Made by a program: the position numbers and the translations under genes. A DNA stretch of 56,141 bases from CAZOWL01 sp964583605 (GTDB taxonomy: Bacteria > Pseudomonadota > Gammaproteobacteria > Chromatiales > Chromatiaceae), in NCBI GenBank assembly GCA_964583605.1, contig CAZOWL010000018.1, positions 1 through 56,141 of the forward strand, in the 5' to 3' direction. Within the stretch, counting starts at the first letter, position 1; the number at the start of each line of letters is the position of its first letter. The notes under the pieces are model-generated. The model did not search any database. It was not told the DNA's origin and was given only the letters and a program-made list of their open reading frames with translations. This document shows positions 16,600 to 24,418 of this stretch, one piece after another.

Positions 16600-17691
16600 A
16601 TGACGCGCGCTGATCGCGGTTGGCCATCACTCCGCATCATCTTGACCGGCGCATTGGCCGGCCTCTTCGTCTCCCTGCAACACCTGTTGCCTCACCACCG
16701 CCTGTCCCGGCTGATCGGCTGGCTCGCGACCCGCGATTGGCCCGTGCTGAAGGACCTATCGATCAGGCTGTTCATCCGTCTCTTCGGCGTTGAGATCAAT
16801 GAGGCCGTCGAGCGCGAGCCAAGCGCCTATCCAAACTTCAACGCCTTCTTCACACGCGCGTTGCGCGTCGATGCACGCCCGCTCGATACGGAGCGATCGG
16901 TCGTTGTCAGCCCAGCTGACGGGATGCTGAGCGAGTGGGGGTCAATCCGTCGCGATCGTCTCGTTCAGGCCAAAGGACGTGACTTCAGCTTGACTGAGCT
17001 GCTCGGGGGCGATGAGACCATATCATCGGGTTTCCATGAAGGGTCTTTTGCCACGATCTATCTGTCACCGCGCGATTATCATCGGGTTCATATGCCCCTC
17101 GCTGGTGAGCTGCAAACGGAGCTCTTTATCCCAGGACGCCTATTCAGCGTCAATCGGATCACATCTCAGCGAGTGCCGCGCCTCTATGCCCGCAACGAAC
17201 GCCTGGTTTGCCTCTTTGACACCCAAGTCGGACCCATGGCCTTGGTCTTGGTCGGCGCCATCTTCGTTGGGAGCATCCAGACGTCATGGGCAACACCTAC
17301 AATGAGATCCGCGCAGCACGTTCGCTCCCTCGCCCCCTGGGAGAGGGTTGGGGAGAGGGAACGATCAGGGGCGAGGCGACATCTCATCGTCCGGGGTGGC
17401 TCGGCTCGCCCCATGATCGTGAGAGCGACCCCCTCCCGGTATGCGGCGCGGCGCTGGGACTATACGAGTGACGGCGCACCGATCCGTCTCGCGCGCGGGG
17501 CAGAGATGGGCAGGTTCAACATGGGCTCGACGGTCATCCTGCTGTTGCCGCCCGGCACTGCCCGCTGGACAAAGGACCTCGCCCCAGGGGGCCGGGTCCG
17601 AATGGGACAGGCGATGGGCTGGTTAACATCGACGGCCGACGCACCGCAGGCGCCCGCGAGCCCCGCTCACCCCGCTGAGCAAGCCAGATAA
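16600..17691 (+). CDS. psd: Phosphatidylserine decarboxylase with in-frame repeat insertion
   Basis: The 363-residue proenzyme makes phosphatidylethanolamine from phosphatidylserine at the inner membrane. Family marks are NFNAFFTRALR, SPADG, LSPRDYHRVHMP, FDTQVGPMALVLVGAIFVGSI, and the autocleavage site Gly-Ser310-Thr in EMGRFNMGSTVILLL, where the serine becomes the pyruvoyl group. Between VGSIQTSWATPT and RRWDYTSDG, where homologues have a short linker, about 45 residues are encoded by repeat copy 5 (residues ~234-275). The frame is continuous and both conserved halves are intact, so the enzyme may still fold with an Arg-rich extra loop. The stop lies 13 bp from the 3' end of epmA (convergent). 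Confidence 0.9.
   Translation: MTRADRGWPSLRIILTGALAGLFVSLQHLLPHHRLSRLIGWLATRDWPVLKDLSIRLFIRLFGVEINEAVEREPSAYPNFNAFFTRALRVDARPLDTERSVVVSPADGMLSEWGSIRRDRLVQAKGRDFSLTELLGGDETISSGFHEGSFATIYLSPRDYHRVHMPLAGELQTELFIPGRLFSVNRITSQRVPRLYARNERLVCLFDTQVGPMALVLVGAIFVGSIQTSWATPTMRSAQHVRSLAPWERVGERERSGARRHLIVRGGSARPMIVRATPSRYAARRWDYTSDGAPIRLARGAEMGRFNMGSTVILLLPPGTARWTKDLAPGGRVRMGQAMGWLTSTADAPQAPASPAHPAEQAR
17301..17422 (-). repeat. Structured repeat, copy 5, inside psd
   Basis: This 122-bp copy is in the same orientation as copies 3 and 4 and very similar to copy 3. It contains no stop in the psd frame and encodes a peptide including RSLAPWERVGERERSGARR. The flanks GCAACACCT (before) and GCGACCCCC (after) both encode Ala-Thr-Pro and match at 6 of 9 bases, which could be a worn target duplication. 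The stem GGGGCGAG/CTCGCCCC is perfect. Confidence 0.85.
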
Positions 17692-17704
17692 GGTGCGGCG
17701 GAGA

Positions 17705-18700
17705 CTAAGCCCGCTCGATGGGGAAGGACAATACCTGGTCGATGTGCGACAGACCGAGGCCCCGCATTAGCAGCCGCTCGAGGCCGAGGGCGACGCCCGA
17801 GGCCTCGGGCAGCCCGGCAGCGAGCGCGGCCAGAAAGGCCTGGTCGATCGGTGGTACCGGCTGGCCCGCGGCAGCTCGCGCGCGGAGGTCCCTCTCGAAA
17901 CGCCCGCGTTGCTCCGCCGCGTCCGTCAGCTCTTGAAAGCCGTTCGCCAATTCAAGGCCGTCCAGATAGAGCTCGAAGCGCTCGGCAACAGTCGTTGGCC
18001 CCTCGCGCCGGCGCGCTAGGGCCGCCTGGCTCGGCGGGTAGTCGTAGACGAAGGTGAGCTGATTCCGACCGAGTCCCGGCTCGAGGCAATGGCTGAGTAG
18101 AAGGTCGAGCCAACCGTCACGATTCAGCGTCAAGGCCTCGGCGCCGCCAATGCCCTGCTCGGCCGCGACCTGCGCCAAGTCTCGCGCGCTGGCATCCCAA
18201 GGATCCAGCCCCAGTCGCTCATGGAACAGATCGCGGTAAGCGATGCGCTCCACGGCGAGATCCGATCGGCCTAATGCCGTGCGCACCAGGTTGGCCACCT
18301 CATCCATGAGCTGCCGATAATGCCAGCCGGGCCGATACCACTCGAGCATCGTGAACTCGGGGTGGTGGTAGCGACCGCGCTCGCCGTCGCGGAAGACTCT
18401 GGCGATCTGATAGATCGGACCGCTGCCCGCAGCCAGCAGGCGTTTCATCGCCAGCTCGGGCGAAGTATGCAGGTACAGCGCCCGCGACTCATTGCCCAAC
18501 GACACGCGGGTCATGAGACTGGCCAGCGCGGGGTCTGTCGTCGTCGCATGAGAGAGAATCGGTGTCTCGACCTCGAGCACGCCGGCGGCGTCGAAGAAGG
18601 CGCGGATACGACCAAAGAGTAGCGCGCGCGCGCGCAGGACGTCGACTCGGGCGCTCGGCCGCCAGTCGGCGACGCTACTCTTCCTTGGCGCGGGAGACAT
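17705..18700 (-). CDS. epmA: EF-P--(R)-beta-lysine ligase
   Basis: The 331-residue protein resembles the catalytic core of class II lysyl-tRNA synthetase but lacks the anticodon-binding domain, as EpmA does. Marks are GVLEVETPILSHATTTDP, YLHTSPELAMKRLLAAG, IARVFRDGERGRYHHPEFTMLEWY (motif 2) and GVALGLERLLM (motif 3). EpmA attaches (R)-beta-lysine to the EF-P lysine so that ribosomes pass polyproline stretches. It starts 26 nt inside the end of efp, in another frame, and the two are clearly co-transcribed. The beta-lysine supplier epmB lies just beyond efp on the other strand. Confidence 0.94.
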   Translation of the reverse strand: MSPAPRKSSVADWRPSARVDVLRARALLFGRIRAFFDAAGVLEVETPILSHATTTDPALASLMTRVSLGNESRALYLHTSPELAMKRLLAAGSGPIYQIARVFRDGERGRYHHPEFTMLEWYRPGWHYRQLMDEVANLVRTALGRSDLAVERIAYRDLFHERLGLDPWDASARDLAQVAAEQGIGGAEALTLNRDGWLDLLLSHCLEPGLGRNQLTFVYDYPPSQAALARRREGPTTVAERFELYLDGLELANGFQELTDAAEQRGRFERDLRARAAAGQPVPPIDQAFLAALAAGLPEASGVALGLERLLMRGLGLSHIDQVLSFPIERA

Positions 18701-19247
18701 AAGTGCCGGTGCGTGTATCGACCTTGATCAGCTCGCCGGACTGCACGAACAAAGGCACGCGAACGACAGCCCCGGTCTCCAGTGTCGCCGGCTTGCCGCC
18801 GCCCCCCGAGGTATCCCCTTTGAGCCCCGGGTCAGTATCGGTGATCTCCAGGACCACGAAATTGGGCGCCTCGACAGTCAGTGGGACCCCATTCCATAAC
18901 GTGATGTTGCACATATCCTGCTCCTTGATCCACTTGGCCGCCTCGCCGACGGCAGCGACATCGGCAGTGATCTGCTCAAAGCTGTCGGGATCCATGAAAT
19001 GCCAAAGCTCACCATCACTGTAGAGATACTGAAGCGGCGTCTCCACAACATCAGCCGCCTCGACCGTTTCACCTGATTTGAAGGTCTTCTCTACAACCCG
19101 CCCGGTCTTTAGATTGCGGACCCGGACCCGGTTGAAGGCCTGTCCCTTGCCCGGTTTGACGAACTCATTTTCAACGATGGTGTAGGGGTCCCCATCAAGC
19201 ATAATCTTGAGTCCCCCGCGGAACTCGTTAGTGGTGTAGCTGGCCAT
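18675..19247 (-). CDS. efp: Translation elongation factor P
   Basis: The 190-residue, three-domain factor has normal length. The tip of domain I reads VKPGKGQAFNRVR with Lys34, the site modified by EpmA. Domain III follows the family (GLKGDTSGGGGKPATLETGAVVRVPLFV). EF-P enters the ribosomal E site and rescues stalling at consecutive prolines. The ATG at 19247 has GAGGTG upstream. The gap to the divergent epmB start is only 37 bp. Confidence 0.97.
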   Translation of the reverse strand: MASYTTNEFRGGLKIMLDGDPYTIVENEFVKPGKGQAFNRVRVRNLKTGRVVEKTFKSGETVEAADVVETPLQYLYSDGELWHFMDPDSFEQITADVAAVGEAAKWIKEQDMCNITLWNGVPLTVEAPNFVVLEITDTDPGLKGDTSGGGGKPATLETGAVVRVPLFVQSGELIKVDTRTGTYVSRAKEE

Positions 19248-19284
19248 CGGTACTGCACCTCATGTGGAGCGAAAAAATTTTTGT

Positions 19285-20295
19285 ATGTTAGCGCGAAGTC
19301 TTGGCTTGTGTCAGGCTCCAGCCTGGCGGCGCGATCTGGCCACGGCCATCACTCGTGCGGGGGACCTGATCGAGGCGGTGGGTCTGGAGCCGGACCAATC
19401 ACCACCGTTGGCGACCTCTGCCAGACGCGACTTCCCAGTGCTCGTGCCACGCGCCTATGCCGCGCTGATAGAGCGCAACGCCCCGGCCGATCCGCTCTTA
19501 CGCCAGGTCTTGCCACTAGCCGCCGAAGACGAGCAGCACCCGGGGTTCCTCTGTGACCCGGTAGGTGATGCGCGGGCGCGGCGTGCCCCGGGATTGCTAC
19601 AGAAGTATTCCGGACGTGCCCTGCTCATCCTAACCAGCGCATGTCCCATTCATTGCCGCTTCTGTTTCCGACGTCACTCATCAAGAAACCTGGGAATAGG
19701 GCGCACCGATCGTTTAGCACAGGCACTTGCCCACGTGGCAAACGATCGATCCATCCGCGAGGTGATCCTCAGCGGTGGAGACCCATTGCTGCTCGACGAC
19801 GAGGATCTGGCAAGGCTCATCACCGATCTCGAGGCGATTCCGCACCTAGCGCGGCTGCGTGTCCACACGCGCATGCCAGTCGTCCTCCCGTCCCGGATCG
19901 ACCCCGGCCTCTGCCGGCTCCTGGCCGGCAGCTCGTTGCGGACCATCATCGTCATTCACGCGAACCATGCCCAGGAGCTCGGCCGCGACGCGCGAATCGC
20001 ACTGGCGCATCTGCGTGAGGCCGGACTATCGCTCCTTAACCAGTCCGTGCTACTCAGAGGAGTCAACGATGACGCCGAGCGCCTTTGCGAGCTCAGCGAG
20101 GCCCTGTTCCATGAGGGCGTCTTGCCTTACTACTTGCATCTACTGGACCCTGTCCAGGGAGCGGCACATTTCGAGGTGCCCAGCGCGCACGCGCGCCGCC
20201 TGCTGGCCCAGGTGCGCGGGCGCCTCCCAGGCTATTTGGTCCCGCGGCTGGTGCGGGAGGTGAGCGGGCAACCCGCCAAGGTACCCATAGCCTGA
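19285..20295 (+). CDS. epmB: EF-P (R)-beta-lysylation protein, lysine 2,3-aminomutase-like
   Basis: The 336-residue radical-SAM enzyme converts L-lysine to (R)-beta-lysine for EF-P modification. The iron-sulfur motif is CPIHCRFCFRRH (CxxxCxxC); EVILSGGDPLLLDD, LRVHTRMPVVLPSRI and SVLLRGVNDD follow the aminomutase family. The lysine in GQPAKVP near the C-terminus aligns with the PLP-binding lysine. It is divergent from efp-epmA. The start is uncertain: ATG 19285 (MLARSLG) or GTG 19264; I prefer the ATG. No clear ribosome site is seen at usual distance. Confidence 0.92.
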   Translation: MLARSLGLCQAPAWRRDLATAITRAGDLIEAVGLEPDQSPPLATSARRDFPVLVPRAYAALIERNAPADPLLRQVLPLAAEDEQHPGFLCDPVGDARARRAPGLLQKYSGRALLILTSACPIHCRFCFRRHSSRNLGIGRTDRLAQALAHVANDRSIREVILSGGDPLLLDDEDLARLITDLEAIPHLARLRVHTRMPVVLPSRIDPGLCRLLAGSSLRTIIVIHANHAQELGRDARIALAHLREAGLSLLNQSVLLRGVNDDAERLCELSEALFHEGVLPYYLHLLDPVQGAAHFEVPSAHARRLLAQVRGRLPGYLVPRLVREVSGQPAKVPIA

Positions 20296-20527
20296 GAGAG
20301 GGCCCGTATCACCCTCGAAGCGGCGCGACCCGCCTCATTTGTGGACGGGGCTGCCACAGATGCCATCCCCGTCACGGACTTCACCGGCTGAGGTATTATC
20401 CTCTTCGCCTCTAGGTCGATAATGCCTCTGCTTGGCGTGGCATGAACCGATAGGGGAACGCGAGTACCCTCCGTCGCCCTGTCTTGCGAGCAGGCAACAG
20501 AGCGTGAGACAGGGTATTCGTATCGAC

Positions 20528-22633
20528 ATGACAAGCCATTCCCAGACTGTCCATCTACTGATCCTCACATCGCGAGCCGACGAGGCTGCAGACATCATCA
20601 CGACGCTGCGCACCGGAGGCATTCCAGCAAGGGGGTTGTACACATCTCAGTGTGAGCGAATCGCCGAGCTCACCTCGACGGCAGAGCCAATCGATCTGAT
20701 CCTCTGCTGCGCGAACGATCCTGCGATCGAGGCGTCGCAGGTCATGGCGCATTATCGAGCGATCACCGCCGATATCCCGCTCGTGATCCTCACCTCCGCG
20801 TCTGCCGATCCGGCCGTCTTTCTCGATGCCCTTCGTGCTGGCGCTCGCGACCTGGTTCCGCGAGGGCAGATTGAGCGTCTCCAGCTGATCGTCGCTCGCG
20901 AGCTCGCCGACCGGCGGGCGCGCGAGCGCCTCACGCAACTAGAGCTACAGCTACAGCTATGCGAGCAGCGGGCCCTCGAGCTCGTGGAGAAGGCTGATGA
21001 TCCGATCGCCGTCGTACGTGAAGGCGTGCACATTTACACGAATGCCGCCTATCAGCGGCGGTTCGGCTTCGCCACCGCTGAGGAGCTCGACGGGCTGCCA
21101 CTTCTCGATTTGATCGGCCCTGAGTATCACGAGCCGGTGCGCGAGCTGCTTCGCCGCGACGAGGAGGCCGACTCTTCAGAGCTATCGATTGACACCCAGG
21201 TATCCTGCCTGCGCGCCGACGGGACCTCTTTCCCAGCCATGCTCACGCTATCGCGGGCCGAAACGGATGGCGCGCCCTGCCTGCGCGTGACTCTGCGCGA
21301 CGCAGCGGTGGGAGCGAGCCCTACAACGACTGCGATTGACGCGGAGACCGGGCTCGCCAATCGTTCTACCCTGCTGAGCGAGATCCAGGAGCGCCTAGAC
21401 CGTTCCGCGACTTCTGATCCCGCTGATCCCGCCCCTTTCGCGCTGCTCTATATTGGCATAAACGGGTTTGAGGAGATCATGCGCACCGCCGGCTCCGTGC
21501 GCACGTTCGAGATCGCCGCCGGGTTCGGGGTCACCCTGCGCCGTCTGGCCCCACCCAACGCTCTAGTCGCACGCCTCACAGACGACGGCTTCATGCTGCT
21601 GTCCGACGATCTCGATCCGGCCGAGGCCAAGGCGCTCCTGGTGACAATTCGACGCGAGATTCGCCTCCCGGTGACCTTGCCGAACCGAGACACGGCCCAG
21701 CCCGACTGCATCACCGGGCTCGTCGGGTTCGACGGCGGTGATGCGTCCCCGGGCGAGCTGATCGACCAGGCCTACGCCAATGCCTTCAAATCCTTGGCCC
21801 CTGAGGAGGGCTTGGTGACCACGGAGGGCCCACCCCTCCAGGGAGCCGCACTTGAAGGCACTCGGGTGCAAACCGACGTCGCCGACCGCGAAATCGCCGA
21901 AAAGATCGATGACGCGCTGCGCACAGACGGCTTCAAGCTCGTCTACCAACCCATTGTGAGCTTACTGGGAGACAGCCAAGAAAATTACAGCGTTCTGGTT
22001 CGTCTGCTCGACGAGCAACAACGCCTGCACGAGGCCCGCGAGCTCGTCGGCCCCGCCGTGCGCACGGGGCGGATCGAGGCGATGGACCGCTGGGTCCTCC
22101 GGGAAGGGATCAAAGAGGTCGCTGAGCAGCGCAGGAATGGTCAGAAGATCAACTTCTTTATCAACCTCGCCGAGCGGACCTTCCTCGAGCCCACCCTGCT
22201 TCTGTGGATCTGCGATCGACTGCGCGAATACGAGGCTCGCGGCAGCTGGCTCACCTTCCAGTTTCAAGAGATCCATGCCCGCCAGCATCTCACGCGCCTT
22301 AACAAGGTCGTCGACGGGCTGACGAAGATCAAGGCGCGGATCGCTCTGTCACGCTTCGGTCATGATCCACAGCCAGACGCCCTGCTCCAGACGCTTCAAG
22401 TCGATTTCGTCTTGTTCGCTCCGGACTTCGCCGAGCGGCTGAGCGAAGACGACGAGAAGCAAGAGCGGCTGATGCAGCTTGCCAATCATGCGCGGGAGTT
22501 CAACGTCAAGACGGTCGTGACCGGCGTCGAAGATGCCAACACCCTCACCGTCCTGTGGGGTGCCGGGATCGATTACGTCCAAGGCAATTTCTTGCAGCGA
22601 CCTTCGGCGGTGTTGGCAGTTGAGCAGGATTAA
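20528..22633 (+). CDS. FimX-like REC-PAS-GGDEF-EAL protein with degenerate active sites
   Basis: The protein has about 701 residues: a receiver-like domain (~8-125), a short helix, a PAS domain (~150-270), a GGDEF-type domain (~300-440) and an EAL-type domain (~455-695). The GGDEF motif is lost (LTDDGF at its place) and EAL is replaced (YSVLVRL), so neither cyclase nor phosphodiesterase activity is expected. The EAL-domain end YVQGNFLQRP matches FimX-type c-di-GMP receptors (QGNF/QGDF). FimX proteins bind c-di-GMP and steer type IV pilus function. I chose ATG 20528; an open frame runs further upstream from TTG 20432. It is a single gene; the neighbours do not help. Confidence 0.82.
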   Translation: MTSHSQTVHLLILTSRADEAADIITTLRTGGIPARGLYTSQCERIAELTSTAEPIDLILCCANDPAIEASQVMAHYRAITADIPLVILTSASADPAVFLDALRAGARDLVPRGQIERLQLIVARELADRRARERLTQLELQLQLCEQRALELVEKADDPIAVVREGVHIYTNAAYQRRFGFATAEELDGLPLLDLIGPEYHEPVRELLRRDEEADSSELSIDTQVSCLRADGTSFPAMLTLSRAETDGAPCLRVTLRDAAVGASPTTTAIDAETGLANRSTLLSEIQERLDRSATSDPADPAPFALLYIGINGFEEIMRTAGSVRTFEIAAGFGVTLRRLAPPNALVARLTDDGFMLLSDDLDPAEAKALLVTIRREIRLPVTLPNRDTAQPDCITGLVGFDGGDASPGELIDQAYANAFKSLAPEEGLVTTEGPPLQGAALEGTRVQTDVADREIAEKIDDALRTDGFKLVYQPIVSLLGDSQENYSVLVRLLDEQQRLHEARELVGPAVRTGRIEAMDRWVLREGIKEVAEQRRNGQKINFFINLAERTFLEPTLLLWICDRLREYEARGSWLTFQFQEIHARQHLTRLNKVVDGLTKIKARIALSRFGHDPQPDALLQTLQVDFVLFAPDFAERLSEDDEKQERLMQLANHAREFNVKTVVTGVEDANTLTVLWGAGIDYVQGNFLQRPSAVLAVEQD

Positions 22634-22664
22634 CGATTCAACAAGAATCGGTACATGCTTTTTC

Positions 22665-22734
22665 AACCACGAAAGGCGCGAAGTTTGTCGAGATAGGTAT
22701 TATTTCCTGCTCACTTTCGCGCATTTCGTAGTTT
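22665..22734. repeat. Palindromic element between convergent genes
   Basis: AACCACGAAAGGCGCGAAGT (22665-22684) is nearly the reverse complement of the segment at 22713-22734, leaving a loop of about 28 bases. Similar 'ACCACGAAA' palindromes are scattered in many proteobacterial genomes. It lies between the convergent FimX-like and 5'-nucleotidase genes, so it may also work as a two-way transcription terminator. The region is also unusually AT-rich for this DNA. Confidence 0.7.
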
Positions 22735-22823
22735 GTTACCGTTTGCGGCGATGTTCAGGTTGTATTTGAATTGTCACTAAGACCTGCTGGCCGCAGTGCT
22801 TGCAGCCTGCCAAGTGGCCGAGG

Positions 22824-23738
22824 TCAGCCATTTGCAATCCCATGTGGCACATGCCCAGTCGCGACATGAGCCCGAGCGGCGTCGCAATGTGCTTCCTGGT
22901 CATCGAAGAAGAGATCCGCCGCGAACGCCTTGAGGAATTCGCCTTTGGGCAGCCCGCCGAGGAACAGGGCCTCATCGATGCGAATCTCCCAAGCCCTCAG
23001 GGTGCGGATCACGCGCTCATGCGACGGCGCCCCGCGAGACGTGATCAGGGCAGTGCGCAACGGCGGATCCTGCGCACCAAACAAGCTCTGGATCTGGTGC
23101 AGAGCCAAAAGGAACCCCTTAAATGGACCGGCTGCGAGCGGCTCACGGGCTGACGCGCTCTCGAGCGCGTTGAAGGCATCGAGCCCCTCGCTGCGGAAGA
23201 CCCGCTCCGCCTCATCCGAAAAGACCACGGCGTCGCCGTCGAAGGCGATCCGGAGCGGCCCTTCACCCGCGGTCTTGGCACCAGTACGTGCGGGCAAGAT
23301 CGTCGCGGCCGCACAGCCTGCCGCCAACGCGAGCCGCACATCACTCGGGTCCGCCGACAGAAACAGATGTGCCCCGAAGGCACTGACGTAACGGTAGGGA
23401 CTGCCACCGCCGGCGAACGCCGCCCGAACGATATCCAGCCCGTAGTGGCGCGCCGAATTGAGCACGCGCAGACCCGTGTCGGAGCTGTTTCGGGACAGGA
23501 GGATAATCTCGACCTTGCCCCTATCGCCAAGCTGGGCGTTCAGCGCGAGGAGCTTCTGTACGAGCGGGAAGGCCACGCCAGGCTCAAGGATTTCCTCCTC
23601 GCGCTCGGCCTGATACCGGCAGTAGGCATCAATACCCTGGAGCTCAAAGACTTCATGCGACGCGCTCAGATCGAACAGCGCGCGCGATGAGATCGCCACG
23701 ACCAGGCTCACGCCGGCTGGAGCCGGCAAGCTCGTCAC
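22824..23738 (-). CDS. Cytosolic 5'-nucleotidase (cN-I / NT5C1-like family)
   Basis: The protein of about 304 residues belongs to the bacterial members of the cN-I 5'-nucleotidase family. It starts with LVVAISSRALFDL (nucleophile region), then VAFPLVQKLLALN, EIILLSRNSSDTGLRVLNS, RAAFAGGGSPYRYV, RIAFDGDAVVFSDEAERV and late KGEFLKAFAADLFFDDQ. The family dephosphorylates nucleoside 5'-monophosphates. The start is uncertain: the frame is open to TTG 23822, overlapping the upstream gene by 19 nt; GTG 23738 gives the family-like N-terminus. It is the last gene of a minus-strand group with a ParA-like ATPase and a coiled-coil membrane protein. Confidence 0.82.
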   Translation of the reverse strand: MTSLPAPAGVSLVVAISSRALFDLSASHEVFELQGIDAYCRYQAEREEEILEPGVAFPLVQKLLALNAQLGDRGKVEIILLSRNSSDTGLRVLNSARHYGLDIVRAAFAGGGSPYRYVSAFGAHLFLSADPSDVRLALAAGCAAATILPARTGAKTAGEGPLRIAFDGDAVVFSDEAERVFRSEGLDAFNALESASAREPLAAGPFKGFLLALHQIQSLFGAQDPPLRTALITSRGAPSHERVIRTLRAWEIRIDEALFLGGLPKGEFLKAFAADLFFDDQEAHCDAARAHVATGHVPHGIANG

Positions 23739-23803
23739 CTCCGCCGGCCGCACCGCCAGACTAGGCGCCGGCCTCTGAGTTGCTCGTTCAACGGCGCCCG
23801 CTC

Positions 23804-24340
23804 CTACCAGGGCATAACCCAATTCATGAAGTTCATCGGTCTCGAGATGTTGCGATTCATGACAGCCATGTCGTCACGGATGACCGCGGTCGATAGGGTC
23901 ATGTTGCGCATTGACCGATCCATCGTCTCGATGCTCGTCAGCATCGGCTCGAGGGTACTCACATCGCGGGAAATAGAATCGACGCTGAGGGACATGGCCC
24001 GGACATCGGCATTCATCTGCGCCACGCTGTCCGACATTGATTGCATGTTGCTCGCGATTACCGTCATGTTGGAATCGACGCTGATTGCGAGATAATGGAC
24101 GTCTTTGGCCAGGCTGAAAACGAGATAGAAGCCATAGGCCGCCAAGATGATAAACGCAAACAGCGAGGGATAAACAATCAGCTCCCAACGCTTCGCGCTG
24201 GTCTCGAACGCCTGGGAAAGGCGCTCGATCGCGTAGGTATTGAGCTCTGCCTCGGTGTTGTGGTGCCCTCCTCCTTCGAGACCTCCTGGGCGTTCTGGCT
24301 GTACCTCCTTGCCTTGCGTCGGATCTGTCTTCTCGGCCAT
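23804..24340 (-). CDS. Single-pass membrane protein with long coiled coil
   Basis: The 178-residue protein of no family I recognise has three parts. The N-terminal ~50 residues are polar and probably cytoplasmic. One membrane helix follows (about 54-77, LIVYPSLFAFIILAAYGFYL). Then comes a ~100-residue region with heptad spacing and many Ser, Asn, Asp and Met (SNMQSMSDSVAQMN, MSLSVDSISRDV, SIETMDRSMRNM), as in a periplasmic coiled coil. It lies between a ParA-like ATPase gene and the nucleotidase gene on one strand. The arrangement suggests an envelope-localised partner, but that is inference. Confidence 0.7.
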   Translation of the reverse strand: MAEKTDPTQGKEVQPERPGGLEGGGHHNTEAELNTYAIERLSQAFETSAKRWELIVYPSLFAFIILAAYGFYLVFSLAKDVHYLAISVDSNMTVIASNMQSMSDSVAQMNADVRAMSLSVDSISRDVSTLEPMLTSIETMDRSMRNMTLSTAVIRDDMAVMNRNISRPMNFMNWVMPW

Positions 24341-24418
24341 AGGTTAGGACTGGCAACGGCTCAAATGGTCGCGGCTGATCTAGAGGTTATCACAGAATAC
24401 CGCCGATACCCGACCACC

